From: Phycisphaerales bacterium UBA7800
GTDB taxonomy: Bacteria > Planctomycetota > Phycisphaerae > Phycisphaerales > Phycisphaeraceae
Direction of reading: 5' to 3'
DNA length: 64,000 nucleotides
Assembly: GCA_002480565.1 (NCBI GenBank)
Contig: DLCK01000077.1
Span: forward strand, 12,247-76,246
The notes beneath the pieces were generated by a model. The model was given only the letters and a program-made list of their open reading frames with translations. It ran no database searches and was not told the DNA's origin. Positions 47,569-56,260 of the stretch are shown piece by piece. Every line of letters starts with the position of its first letter. The stretch's first letter is position 1. A program made the translations under genes and the position numbers.

Positions 47569-50255
47569 AACTGAATCGCCTTCTTTCGGAACCGCAGGCG
47601 GACGGCCTCGGCAATGGTATTGACCACAAATGTCATCGCAAACAATGTCAAAGCAGCAAGGAACAGCATGCGAAAGTGCGTCCCGTCTTTGGGCGCTTCG
47701 GGTAGTTCCACCGCAATATTGGCAGCAAGGGTTCGAAACCCGTTGAAGATATTCATTTCCATCACAGGGGTGTTACCCGCTGCCATAAGCACGATCATGG
47801 TCTCACCCACGGCACGCCCCAGGCCAATCATCATCGCGGAAAACAGACCGCTCATCGCGGTGGGCATGATGATACGTGTCGCCGTCTGCCAGGGAGTCGC
47901 CCCGGCACCCAGTGATGCGGATCGCAGATGCGTGGGCACCGCGCTCATGGCATCCTCGGCGATGGTGTAAATGATCGGGATGATCGCAAAGCCCATCACA
48001 AAACCGACGATCAAAGCGTTACGCTGAACATAGGTATCCACATACGAACCACGCGGGTCCCAGCCGATACCGTTGAGCAATGCCGAGGCTGCGTAGGCAA
48101 TGATGCAGGTGATCACGCAGGCACCGAGGAACTTAAACAAATCCAGGATCGCGACTTTGCCACGTGTTCTGCTATCACCGTATGCCGCAACCAACGGGTT
48201 GATGAATCGGCTGATGATAAAGGCAGCTGTCATACCCGAGAGAGGCAAAAGCAGAATCATCCACGCCCCGATGCCGTTGCCGATTTGCCCGTCCAACCAA
48301 CGCTTCACGTCACCGCTAAAGAGCATGTACTCAATGGGGTTGCCCAGGAGCATTGCCAGAACCAGTGACAAGCCGAACATCACAAACAGACACACCAGTC
48401 GAACGCCACCGACTTTAAAGAGCAGTGTTCGAAACGGATTGCGTTTTTCAGCTGGCGAAGGTGCCACATCACCAATATTTTCCAGGCGGATCGTCAACTC
48501 ATGCGGGAGCAGTTGCCAGAGATAAGCCCCCAAGAGAAAGCTCAGTGGGATCGTCGCGACACATGCAAGCATTTCAGGGACGAACTTTTCAAAGAATGGT
48601 GCAAAGACCAATGCCGCCAAAAAGCCCAACACCACCGAAGGCAATGATGCCATCAATTCGATGGTTGGCTTGACCCATGCTTTGACACGTGGGTGCAGAA
48701 ATTCAGAGGTGTACACCGCAGCGAGAATCGCAATCGGCAAGCCAAAGAGCATCGAGTAAAACGTCGCTTTGAGCGTACCGAAAATCAGCGGATACAAACC
48801 ATATTTTGGTTCAGAGTCATCCGTACCCGCAGAGGACTGCCAAACGTGTGTCGCATCGACGTAGCCTTCATACCAGACAGGTGTGAAGATCGCCCCGGCA
48901 GTAATGGCAGGGAACTTGGGATCGATATCCCACATGCCGATCTGCTTGGCGGTGACGGCCATCAGACCATTGTCCTTGGGGGCCATCGCCACGGCTTGCA
49001 CAGGTAACGTGGTGTCCGGGATTTTCGTGTGGACCAATTGATGCTCAACGGTGACTTGGTATATCGCTGCCGAAGAGTCAGCAAAGCCCACCACGATCAT
49101 GCGGCTGCGACTGGACACTGCAATGGCGGTTGCCGCAGCATCGCCCGCGGGCAGGCTGTGACCTTTGACCAGCACAGCACCATCGGACGTTTGAACATCA
49201 TCCGTTTCGGGCTTGACGCGGAACCATGCTGAAAGTTCACCTGATGAATCACCGACGATCAGCGTGTTGCGACCATTCATATACTGCAACGCGGTGACAG
49301 TGTGATCTGAATCAGGCGTCAAATCCAACGTCTCAGCGATCACGGGTTGCTTCATATTTCGACAGTCGAATCGCTGCGTGGTGCCATCTTCCCAGACAAC
49401 CAGGACACTGTCACCGAGTCCTGAAATTTTCAGATACTTGGGATGATCCGTGTGAGACGTCTTGTCGTAAGGCAGGACACCGTCGGAGACCTCGAAGGTA
49501 ACCTTGCCGGTCATCCAGTTTTCCTTACGGGTAATGCGATTGATTTTGAGATTGCCATCCATATCGAGTGTGACATAGATGGGGCTTTCATTAAAGATCG
49601 TATGGTCGATGAGTCGGATGGCTGGGGTGGCCTTATCACCGTCGAGCCTGATCGGATCTTCGAGGGTAAGTTTGGCGGTTTGGCTACGAAGCTGACCTTC
49701 AGGCGTCAGGCTGTAGATCACACCGTCGACCGCAGTGACTTGGCCGATTTCCAATTCCTGTGCAGCTTGGGGCGCGTCTGCTTTTTCCAGGAAACTCACG
49801 GAAAAGCCCAGGTCACCAATGCGCGTTGAGCCGTCCGCGTAACCGAGCATCAGATGCTTGCCACCAACACCAAAGGACCATGCTGAGAGCTTTTGGTTTT
49901 CAGGGTCGAGTGTGGATTCAGCCAGGACTTGGCCGGTCTTGATATCCTGCGTGACGACTTTGCCGTCCTGGTAGGCGACGACCGCCATGTTGCGAAATTC
50001 GTCGAGATCCAGGTGGATGATTTTGCCATGCTCGCCGTCGATTTTGACGATTTTTTCGGATTCCACTGAAGGTGATTGAAAGAGCGGGACAACTTTCCAT
50101 GCCAGGAAGACACAGACCAGTGCCACTGCAAGAATGGTCCCCACACCACCGACAGTGATGCAGAAGCGTGCAGCCATATCACCGTACTTGACTAATTTGG
50201 ACGTGCGTCTGGTGCGTCGTCGTCCGGTGAAAGATGTCTGAGGTGTTTGCGTCAT
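47565..50255 (-). CDS. pstC: Phosphate ABC transporter permease PstC with extracytoplasmic beta-propeller-like domain
   Basis: The 896-residue permease has TM1 at about 29-52. A large periplasmic domain follows (about 60-480) made of repeated beta segments resembling WD40/propeller blades (HLDLDEFRNMAVVAYQDGKV, AWSFGVGGKHLMLGYADGSTR). The permease core runs about 490-895 with an internal insertion; its EAA-type loop is AEDAMSAVPTHLRSASLGAGATPWQTATRIIMP. Classical PstC is about 320 residues. It overlaps pstA by 4 bases, and a terminator-like hairpin lies between pstS and this gene. Confidence 0.93.
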   Translation of the reverse strand: MTQTPQTSFTGRRRTRRTSKLVKYGDMAARFCITVGGVGTILAVALVCVFLAWKVVPLFQSPSVESEKIVKIDGEHGKIIHLDLDEFRNMAVVAYQDGKVVTQDIKTGQVLAESTLDPENQKLSAWSFGVGGKHLMLGYADGSTRIGDLGFSVSFLEKADAPQAAQELEIGQVTAVDGVIYSLTPEGQLRSQTAKLTLEDPIRLDGDKATPAIRLIDHTIFNESPIYVTLDMDGNLKINRITRKENWMTGKVTFEVSDGVLPYDKTSHTDHPKYLKISGLGDSVLVVWEDGTTQRFDCRNMKQPVIAETLDLTPDSDHTVTALQYMNGRNTLIVGDSSGELSAWFRVKPETDDVQTSDGAVLVKGHSLPAGDAAATAIAVSSRSRMIVVGFADSSAAIYQVTVEHQLVHTKIPDTTLPVQAVAMAPKDNGLMAVTAKQIGMWDIDPKFPAITAGAIFTPVWYEGYVDATHVWQSSAGTDDSEPKYGLYPLIFGTLKATFYSMLFGLPIAILAAVYTSEFLHPRVKAWVKPTIELMASLPSVVLGFLAALVFAPFFEKFVPEMLACVATIPLSFLLGAYLWQLLPHELTIRLENIGDVAPSPAEKRNPFRTLLFKVGGVRLVCLFVMFGLSLVLAMLLGNPIEYMLFSGDVKRWLDGQIGNGIGAWMILLLPLSGMTAAFIISRFINPLVAAYGDSRTRGKVAILDLFKFLGACVITCIIAYAASALLNGIGWDPRGSYVDTYVQRNALIVGFVMGFAIIPIIYTIAEDAMSAVPTHLRSASLGAGATPWQTATRIIMPTAMSGLFSAMMIGLGRAVGETMIVLMAAGNTPVMEMNIFNGFRTLAANIAVELPEAPKDGTHFRMLFLAALTLFAMTFVVNTIAEAVRLRFRKKAIQL

Positions 50256-50344
50256 TTTATGTCTCTGTCCCTACTGGACAATGTTGTGGGCTGAGTTGAA
50301 TTTGGGTTGAACTCAAATTAAATCCAGCGAAACTTCCGGGGGGT

Positions 50345-50377
50345 AAAAACGGGTAACGGTCGTTAAACCGTCACCCG
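50345..50377 (-). terminator. Attenuator-like terminator between pstS and pstC
   Basis: ACGGT/ACCGT and CGGGT/ACCCG arms (plus 50350-50360 with 50367-50377) form a stem with one internal mismatch. On the minus strand it is followed by TTTTT (plus 50345-50349). Its position after pstS and before pstC would raise pstS mRNA above the permease genes. Confidence 0.75.
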
Positions 50378-50433
50378 CTGGTTGGTTTGATTCTCTATTG
50401 GACACTGAGGCGAGAATCAGGTTTGGTTGAATC

Positions 50434-51411
50434 TCAGTGGATGTTCACTGATGCCAAAGCCTTCTTGGCGATGGGTGCGGTGATGGGATAGTAGCCATCC
50501 TTCACGACATCGAGTTGGCCTTGCTTGGAGAAGATGTACTTGATGAATTCCTTGCGGAGGGGTTCAAGTTCGCTGCCGGGCTTGTAGTTGACGGTCAACC
50601 ACAGGAAGCGTGACAGGGGATAATCGCCTGAGTATGCATATTCGGGGGTTGCGGGGATGAGCTTGCCACCCTGATCTTTGGACAGTGCGATGGCTTTGAC
50701 GTCAGCGGTTTTGTAGCCGATGCCTGAGTAGCCGATGCCGTACTTGTCAGAAGCGACACCTTGAACGACTGCGGATGAACCGGGTTGTTCCTTGACCGAG
50801 TCACGGAAGTCACCTTTGCCCAGTGCGTGCTTCTTGAAGTAGCCATAGGTACCTGAAGCGGAGTTACGGCCGTAGAGGCTGATGGGAGCGTTGGCCCATG
50901 CACCGGTCAGACCGGTTTCGCCCCACTTGTTGATTTCTGAAGCGAAACCAAGCTTGCGTCCCTTGGAGAAGATGGCGTCCACCTGGGGGAAGCTCATGCC
51001 TTCAATGGGATTGTCTTTGTTGACATAGACAGCCAACATGTCGATGGAGGTGGGAAGCTGCGTGGGTTTGTAACCAAAGCGCTTTTCGAATGCGTCATCT
51101 TCCTTGCTCTTGGTGCTGCGGCTCATGGGGCCGAAGTTGGAAGTGGCGCTGATCAATGCTGGGGGTGCAGTAGATGAACCCTTGCCTTCGATTTCGACCT
51201 GCACGTTGGGGTACATGGTTTTGAAACCTTCAGCCCAGAGCGTCATCATGTTGTTCATGGTGTCAGAGCCGACGGACTTGATGTTGCCGGTGACGCCTTG
51301 AACGGGGGTGTAATCAGGAAGATTGGAATCGACAGAAACCTGCGCAAAAGCAGGGGCCGACACCAGGACAACAGCCAACACGGCTGAAACGATAGAACGG
51401 ATTTTGGACAT
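50434..51411 (-). CDS. pstS: Phosphate-binding protein PstS family
   Basis: This periplasmic phosphate receptor is 325 residues long. The signal peptide is residues 1-23 (SIVSAVLAVVLVSAPAFA|QVS). The mature protein has the PstS/SphX phosphate-binding features: GNIKSVGSDTMNNMMTLWAEGFKTMYP with the Ser/Asp ligands, VEIEGKGSSTAPPAL, and LYGRNSASGTYGYFKKHAL. It is the first gene of the pst operon. A candidate Pho box lies about 240 bp upstream and an 8-bp dyad nearer the gene. Confidence 0.95.
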   Translation of the reverse strand: MSKIRSIVSAVLAVVLVSAPAFAQVSVDSNLPDYTPVQGVTGNIKSVGSDTMNNMMTLWAEGFKTMYPNVQVEIEGKGSSTAPPALISATSNFGPMSRSTKSKEDDAFEKRFGYKPTQLPTSIDMLAVYVNKDNPIEGMSFPQVDAIFSKGRKLGFASEINKWGETGLTGAWANAPISLYGRNSASGTYGYFKKHALGKGDFRDSVKEQPGSSAVVQGVASDKYGIGYSGIGYKTADVKAIALSKDQGGKLIPATPEYAYSGDYPLSRFLWLTVNYKPGSELEPLRKEFIKYIFSKQGQLDVVKDGYYPITAPIAKKALASVNIH

Positions 51412-51461
51412 TAGTAGCTCCTTGAGTTCTCAGTCACGTTCGAGACGCCCAAAAAGGTATC

Positions 51462-51485
51462 CTCACATTGTTAGCGTAATGTGAG
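51462..51485. promoter_or_regulatory. Perfect 8-bp dyad in the pstS leader
   Basis: CTCACATT (51462-51469) and AATGTGAG (51478-51485) are exact complements separated by 8 bases. They lie 51-74 bp upstream of the pstS ATG. This could be a protein-binding site or an mRNA hairpin. Confidence 0.45.
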
Positions 51486-51647
51486 CGGCGTGTAAGGAGC
51501 CAGTCAGCTTTAAGAATGTCACTACCTGTATATCAAAAGTACATGATCCAGGTTCGAGATTAAAACGGCGTTTTTAGCCGTTAAATCAAGGGTTTATAGG
51601 CTTCATATGAGCTTTTTGCGATTTTGGGGATCGGCGCAGAGCAAGTT

Positions 51648-51665
51648 AATTAACCGTAAATTAAC
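51648..51665 (-). promoter_or_regulatory. Candidate Pho box upstream of pstS
   Basis: On the minus strand GTTAATT-TACG-GTTAATT has two identical 7-bp direct repeats separated by 4 bp, the architecture of PhoB/PhoP boxes. It is about 237 bp upstream of the pstS start, farther than usual, implying a long leader. The rest of 51412-51809 has no gene. The regulator itself is not in the window. Confidence 0.5.
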
Positions 51666-51809
51666 AATCCAGCACCCGGCTTGAATGTGGCTTTCCAGAT
51701 TTAATCTTCAATTATTTTGATCATCTGCGAACCTGACACATGGGTGTGCCAATGCCAGTGATCCATTTGACTGACAGACCTAATCCAAACCAGCAGGCTC
51801 AGACATGAA

Positions 51810-52559
51810 TTAGTTGGACACTTGACTGTCCTTGGCAGTAATCCGGCGATGGATCAGATACAGACTCACAAAACACGCAGCCAACAGGCAGATCGTCAGA
51901 TTGTCCACCAGTGCCGGCCAATGCCATGTCCAATTGGTGATAAGCGTGTTGCCATTGGATTTGAAAATATGAAAAGGGTAACCCACGTGCATGATGGGCA
52001 AGAATTTGCTCTGAGAATAGGGGATCAGCACGCTGAGGATCAAAAAATCAAAAAGCGTAATCAAAACAAAAAGCGTCATCGTCACCCGCGCGACGGTCTT
52101 GGCATAGACACGAAATCCAGGGTCCAGCGCGTTGTACGTTGCCAGATCAAACCCCTTGCCACACTCCGGGCAACTCTCGCTTGATAGCCCCTTGAGGTTG
52201 TAACCACACTTTAGGCAAGCCGGTTCCCATGGCGTGACACGTGGGAAATAAATCCGCCAGACACACTGCCCCACCAATACCGTCAGCAAAAACCAACTCA
52301 CCAATACCGTCGTCTGCAACATCTCCAGCCATTGGATCAACGCAATCGATGCATACAAACTGTACACCGCAATGGGCACATAGATCAGTGTCTGAATCAA
52401 CCAGTCAACCACCGTCATCCGCAAATCAATCTGCATCTGCAATTCACATTGCTTACAAGGAACCACCTGACGGGTATCAAACGTCAAGAGTCGACCAATC
52501 GGCAAACGTGCAGCACACGACGGGCAACGAGGCAAAATATGAAGCGAATCCTGAGCCAT
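51810..52559 (-). CDS. Zinc-ribbon membrane protein, paralogue 1
   Basis: The 249-residue protein has an N-terminal C-x2-C pair (PRCPSC) with a second C-x2-C (VPCKQCEL). Two TM helices follow (about 50-70 and 80-105), then a second zinc ribbon CLKCGYNLKGLSSESCPECG (about 135-155), and two more TM helices (about 175-200 and 220-242). It resembles planctomycete proteins with the C-x2-CGYNLxG...CPECG ribbon. The function is unknown. GGGGAG 9 bases before ATG 52559 supports this start over the upstream ATG. The adjacent gene encodes a paralogue with the same layout. Confidence 0.72.
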   Translation of the reverse strand: MAQDSLHILPRCPSCAARLPIGRLLTFDTRQVVPCKQCELQMQIDLRMTVVDWLIQTLIYVPIAVYSLYASIALIQWLEMLQTTVLVSWFLLTVLVGQCVWRIYFPRVTPWEPACLKCGYNLKGLSSESCPECGKGFDLATYNALDPGFRVYAKTVARVTMTLFVLITLFDFLILSVLIPYSQSKFLPIMHVGYPFHIFKSNGNTLITNWTWHWPALVDNLTICLLAACFVSLYLIHRRITAKDSQVSN

Positions 52560-52660
52560 CAACCAATACTCCCCGAATGGGTCAAAGAAAGGTGCCTCCA
52601 TGATAACGCATCAACACAATGGCTGTCTCTAAAATATTGACGATGCCGGTTGGGAATGTT

Positions 52661-53455
52661 TCATTCAGATGTCGATTGGTCGATCTGCTTGACCTGTTGA
52701 CCCAGTTTTCGACAAATGTTCTGGCGAAAACATTCGATCACCCATGAAAAAATCGCACAGCTACCCAAGTCTGCAATGAATCCGCCGCTACTCCACATTT
52801 TGACCACAACACCTTGATGCACACCATAACTTGCAAAAGGTGTCGGCCAACCGATTCGGATCACCGCTGATTCATACACCATACTGTAAATCAAACTCCC
52901 AGTTGTGAGTCCGACAAACAGCATGCAGCTAATGGTCGCCATCCGGATCATAACCTTGCGATTGAATCGAATCTGTGTGATATCCCGCTTGAGAATTGGA
53001 ATGTAATACGGGTCATAGGTCGTCCCACATTCAGGGCAGCAGTTGTCGGTCATGACCGTGAGGTTGTAACCGCACTTGTGACAAGTCGGCACCCAGGGTT
53101 CGATATGCTTTGTCCAGTAAATCACGGTCAACGGCCAACCCACAAAACTCAACAGCAAACCAATGCCGCAGAGTAATACCAATATCTCCGCTCCCTGCCC
53201 ACTATTTTCAAATAACAATCTCACCAAAAAAATAGACGCTGGAATGACTGCAATCATCAATATTGGGATCGTCACCAGCATCAACAGGAAAAATGCAAAA
53301 CGTGACATGCCGCTGATCGACCGCATCGGTAATTTGCAATTCTTGCATACGAACTGATCCGCATAATCATGCAACAATGTCACCGGAGATGGTCGCTTGC
53401 CACATTGCGGGCAATGCGGGCCAAGCCGTTTGATGGGTTTGTGATTTTCAAACAT
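52661..53455 (-). CDS. Zinc-ribbon membrane protein, paralogue 2
   Basis: This 264-residue protein has the same order as its neighbour: an N-terminal ribbon pair (HCPQCGKRPSP, FVCKNCKLPM), two TM helices, CHKCGYNLTVMTDNCCPECG (about 145-165), then two TM helices. The shared layout indicates tandem duplication followed by strong divergence. I chose ATG 53455; a frame from 53515 enters REP sequence 1, so the longer start is unlikely. The function is unknown. It is transcribed toward paralogue 1, with a 101-bp gap. Confidence 0.72.
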   Translation of the reverse strand: MFENHKPIKRLGPHCPQCGKRPSPVTLLHDYADQFVCKNCKLPMRSISGMSRFAFFLLMLVTIPILMIAVIPASIFLVRLLFENSGQGAEILVLLCGIGLLLSFVGWPLTVIYWTKHIEPWVPTCHKCGYNLTVMTDNCCPECGTTYDPYYIPILKRDITQIRFNRKVMIRMATISCMLFVGLTTGSLIYSMVYESAVIRIGWPTPFASYGVHQGVVVKMWSSGGFIADLGSCAIFSWVIECFRQNICRKLGQQVKQIDQSTSE

Positions 53456-53489
53456 GCTTACTTTCAGTTGATCCTCTGGTTTAATAACA

Positions 53490-53527
53490 GACCTGCGGTC
53501 TGCCCGGATCGGCACGATCCGGCTCGC
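53490..53527 (+). repeat. REP sequence 1
   Basis: The 38-nt unit begins GACCTGCGGTCTGCCCGG and ends CCGGCTCGC. Two hairpins are possible: GACC-TGC-GGTC and CCGGATCG-loop-GATCCGG. It lies on the 3' side of the transposase remnant. Confidence 0.85.
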
Positions 53528-53577
53528 TATTGTGCAATGCTCGTCCGTAAAACAATAACTGTCCGTGAATCCAACAA

Positions 53578-53615
53578 GCGAGCCGGGGCGTGTCGCCCCG
53601 GGCAGACCGCAGGTC
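53578..53615 (-). repeat. REP sequence 2 (inverted)
   Basis: On the minus strand it reads GACCTGCGGTCTGCCCGG, then a GGCG-ACAC-GCC hairpin, ending GGCTCGC. It is the same 38-nt unit as REP 1 in opposite orientation, so the two form a BIME-like pair. Confidence 0.85.
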
Positions 53616-53628
53616 TGTCGTGAATAAC

Positions 53629-54126
53629 CTACGTCGCTCGTTGTTTGAGAATGTACCCGTACACATTCTCAAAATACGTCTGCTCCTTGACCGGTTTGGT
53701 TCAACCCCCTTCTGCCCACCATGTTTGACTCTCTGGCTTGCCCCACTTGTCTGTGAGTGATTCACCAAGCCAGCGTTTGAACCACTTGCGGATATCTTTG
53801 GGTTGCGCGTTGTTTTGAGCATCCAGTAACACATGAATGTGATTGCCCGCTGCTGCGATGATGTGCAGATTCCATTGCCCGCGTTGGCAGATATGCAACG
53901 CAGACTGTTGTACAAAAAGCTGCTGATCCTGTCTGAGAATCACTGCTTGAGCACGCATGTCATTTTGATTTTTAAGTTGGAGTTGAGGTTGCGAGCCGAT
54001 GAAGGGGTGCCCGCATTGATTGTGCTTGCGATCCACGGTCGGCCGCATGTCACCCTGCAGGCGTGTGCCATAGGTTCCGAAGGTGATGTGCCATGTCGAT
54101 CTTGCCGGATCAAGATGCGGTTTCAT
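53629..54126 (-). pseudogene. REP-associated (Y1 family) transposase with in-frame stop
   Basis: The frame encodes a small HUH-type transposase, single-strand DNA nucleases that mobilise IS200 elements or maintain REPs. The N-terminus has STWHITFGTYGTRL, the HUH motif is H96-I-H98 in GNHIHVLLD, and the helix DIRKWFKRWLGESL follows. The frame stops at TGA (53701-53703) after QTWWAEGG. In the same frame it continues TKPVKEQTYFENVYGYILKQRAT to a TAG at 53629-53631. The continuation holds the Tyr residues where the catalytic Tyr is expected. A single change (for example TCA to TGA) would explain it. It is flanked by REP 1, 2 and 3. Confidence 0.82.
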
Positions 54127-54141
54127 GCAGATGATTATACA

Positions 54142-54179
54142 GAGCTTCGCTCTGCCCGGGCTGACACAGCCCGGCTCGC
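54142..54179 (+). repeat. REP sequence 3
   Basis: The 38-nt unit begins GAGCTTCGCTCTGCCCGG and ends CCGGCTCGC. Compared with REP 1 and 2, both stems have compensatory changes (GAGC-TTC-GCTC; CCGGGCTG-ACA-CAGCCCGG). It lies 5' of the transposase start. Confidence 0.85.
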
Positions 54180-54229
54180 TGGTGACATTTCACAACACAC
54201 ATGGGACGCCGATGCATAAAGTCGCAGCA

Positions 54230-54259
54230 TAAAAAAACCGTGAGTGTAAAACTCACGGT
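54230..54259 (-). terminator. Terminator of the amidase gene
   Basis: ACCGTGAGT (54237-54245) pairs with ACTCACGGT (54251-54259) across GTAAA. On the minus strand a run of seven T follows (plus A run 54231-54237). It lies 40 bp after the amidase stop. Confidence 0.9.
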
Positions 54260-54299
54260 GATTGATTTGATCTGTATTGAACTTCCGGGGGCCGAGGGG

Positions 54300-54977
54300 T
54301 TAGAACTGACGGAGTTGGCGTTGGAAGGTGGCAATTGGGAATAGCTTGCCCGTTGAGGAGTCGGTTCGACCGCCGGTTTGAACCCAGATGCGGTCAGCAG
54401 GGATCGCAAATTGATTCTGCAAGGCACGGACAAGATTGACCAACGCCTGCATCTGGACTTCCGTGGGAGCAGAGCGGTCAAAGTCGCCAATCATGCAAAC
54501 GCCAAGTGCGTTCTGATTGAACTGATCCGCATCAGGACCGCCGCAGTAGGCACCCTTGGTCTGACCTTTCCAACGGCTGCTGGAAACAAGCTGACCTTCG
54601 GGAGCACCGTTGCCATTGTGAATCACAAAGTGGTATCCGAGACTGCCCAGGCCGAATTGTTTATGGGCTTCGTCGATCTGATCAGCGGTCCCTTGAATGG
54701 TGCCACTGTCATGAATGACGATCCCCAACCAGGGATGCAGTGGTGCATCGGTTGCCAATGGGTTGACGGGGGCTTTGTCGGTTTCAAATGCCTGGAGACT
54801 TGCAATCGTCAGTGGCTGAATCGGGCCGGGTTCCATCAGCAGAAGCACACCACTGACCAGTGTCATGGCACTGACGAGGGTAGTGAGAACGATGATGGTG
54901 CGGCGATCTGGCTTCAACTTCCACCGTTTCCTGCTGGAAGAGGGTTTTTTGGAATATAACGACTGTATCGTTTTCAT
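54300..54977 (-). CDS. Membrane-anchored N-acetylmuramoyl-L-alanine amidase (Amidase_2/PGRP type)
   Basis: This 225-residue zinc amidase trims peptide stems from peptidoglycan. A TM anchor lies at about residues 28-50 (IIVLTTLVSAMTLVSGVLLL). The Amidase_2 domain then shows HPWLGIVIHDSGTIQGTA with the first zinc His. LGSLGYHFVIHNGNGAPEG is the substrate strand and ALGVCMIGDFDRS carries the last metal-ligand region (Cys). It ends in IWVQTGGRTDSSTGKLFP. ATG 54977 was chosen; an upstream in-frame TTG is less likely. The terminator is placed just downstream. Confidence 0.85.
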   Translation of the reverse strand: MKTIQSLYSKKPSSSRKRWKLKPDRRTIIVLTTLVSAMTLVSGVLLLMEPGPIQPLTIASLQAFETDKAPVNPLATDAPLHPWLGIVIHDSGTIQGTADQIDEAHKQFGLGSLGYHFVIHNGNGAPEGQLVSSSRWKGQTKGAYCGGPDADQFNQNALGVCMIGDFDRSAPTEVQMQALVNLVRALQNQFAIPADRIWVQTGGRTDSSTGKLFPIATFQRQLRQF

Positions 54978-55139
54978 CGGCCAGACCGATCCTATTACTT
55001 CAATCTCAAAAGACAAAAAATCCGTTTACTGTACAACAACTTATCAGACCCATTTGTCATTCCAGCTTAATGCTCCGTCAAATCCGGTAAGAACCAGGGG
55101 TTCGGGGCACCGGCGACTTTGCGTTCTGGATCGTGGCAT

Positions 55140-55355
55140 TTATTGCTCACCAAGTGGGCGAAGCCGATCACGTAATGCCGGTTGATCGTTGCCATACGCG
55201 TTGGTTTCCGTCGCCATGCGGCTTTGGCCACGCAGCATCTGGTAACGGTCGTAGGGGGTTCGCTGAGCGCCTTGACCAAACAAGGACTTCTCACAACCGG
55301 TCAAAAGTGTGATCGTGCTTAGGACAGCAACGAATAACAGCATGCGTTTGAACAT
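55140..55355 (-). CDS. Small lipoprotein
   Basis: The 71-residue protein has a signal peptide and lipobox TLLTGC (acylated Cys21). A short polar tail follows (EKSLFGQGAQRTPYDRYQML). It has no recognised domain. The YDRYQMLRGQ segment with a Gly/Asn-rich end looks conserved rather than random. It is a single gene between amidase and dedA, same strand. No enzyme function is suggested. Confidence 0.68.
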   Translation of the reverse strand: MFKRMLLFVAVLSTITLLTGCEKSLFGQGAQRTPYDRYQMLRGQSRMATETNAYGNDQPALRDRLRPLGEQ

Positions 55356-55588
55356 GGCACGATTGTAACACCTCGCGGACGCGATGCCAGTATCTTGTCG
55401 GATAACTTGTGGAAAAAGAGATGTGAACGAATCAATGTAGATTTTATAGGCCTGTAATTACCTGTTTAGCTTCGTTTTTAAACTGTTTCTGCAAATGGAA
55501 AAATGCAATTTCAGCAAAACAGACAACCGTCACAAGCCGCACAGACGCGCCTGGTGAAATCGACATTTTTTTCAAGGATTGGATGGGT

Positions 55589-56248
55589 TTACGCACACTT
55601 GCCCAGCGACTTGCTGCCGGACTTGATGGGTTTGGTGGCTGCATCTTGAGCAGCTTCACGGGCGAGTTTGGTTTTGTGACGCCAATATTTAAAACCAAAG
55701 TAGACACCAGCAACGACAACCAGCACGCCAACCGCGCCGAGCTGACCTTGCTTGGCCCATTTCCAGACACTCTCAAGGTGATTCCAGAAGTAGAACCCCG
55801 CGAGCATCAAAGCCGGTGCTGAGAGCAATGCAGCCAACCCGTCAAAGAGCAGCATTTTCCAGGCAGGCACATGGAGTTTGCCTGCTGAGAAATACACCGG
55901 TGTTCGCAGTCCGGGCATGAACCGTGCGATGAAAATGACTTTGCCACCGTGTTCATCAAAGAACTTTTTGGCTTTGGCCATTTTTTTATCACATAAAAAG
56001 CGTCGGAAAATCGGGAGCTTGCGGATGGGTTCGCCGTATTTGCGACCGAGCATATACACAATAAAGTCGGCTCCGATGAGTGAAATCAACCCCACAGGGA
56101 GCATGATCCAGATATTGGCCTGACCTGAACCGCACATGTATCCGCCCCAGATCAGTGGGACATCTTCGGGAATGGGTACGCCAAAGCCACTGATCATCAG
56201 AATCAGAAAAACACCCAAATAAGACCAGTGAGCCAAAAAGGTTTCCAT
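55589..56248 (-). CDS. DedA family membrane protein
   Basis: This 219-residue integral membrane protein belongs to the DedA/VTT family, linked to lipid (undecaprenyl phosphate or phospholipid) scrambling. The typical start GFGVPIPEDVPLIWGGYMCG, the RKYGEPIRKLPIFRRF loop and the conserved FIARFMPGLRTPVYFSAG region (E/F-A-R-x-x-P-x-x-R) are present. The KRWx tail is polar. GGAAG precedes the ATG. It starts 12 bp after the upstream cca gene ends, same strand, so the two are likely co-transcribed. Confidence 0.88.
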   Translation of the reverse strand: METFLAHWSYLGVFLILMISGFGVPIPEDVPLIWGGYMCGSGQANIWIMLPVGLISLIGADFIVYMLGRKYGEPIRKLPIFRRFLCDKKMAKAKKFFDEHGGKVIFIARFMPGLRTPVYFSAGKLHVPAWKMLLFDGLAALLSAPALMLAGFYFWNHLESVWKWAKQGQLGAVGVLVVVAGVYFGFKYWRHKTKLAREAAQDAATKPIKSGSKSLGKCA

Positions 56249-56260
56249 ATTACTTCCATT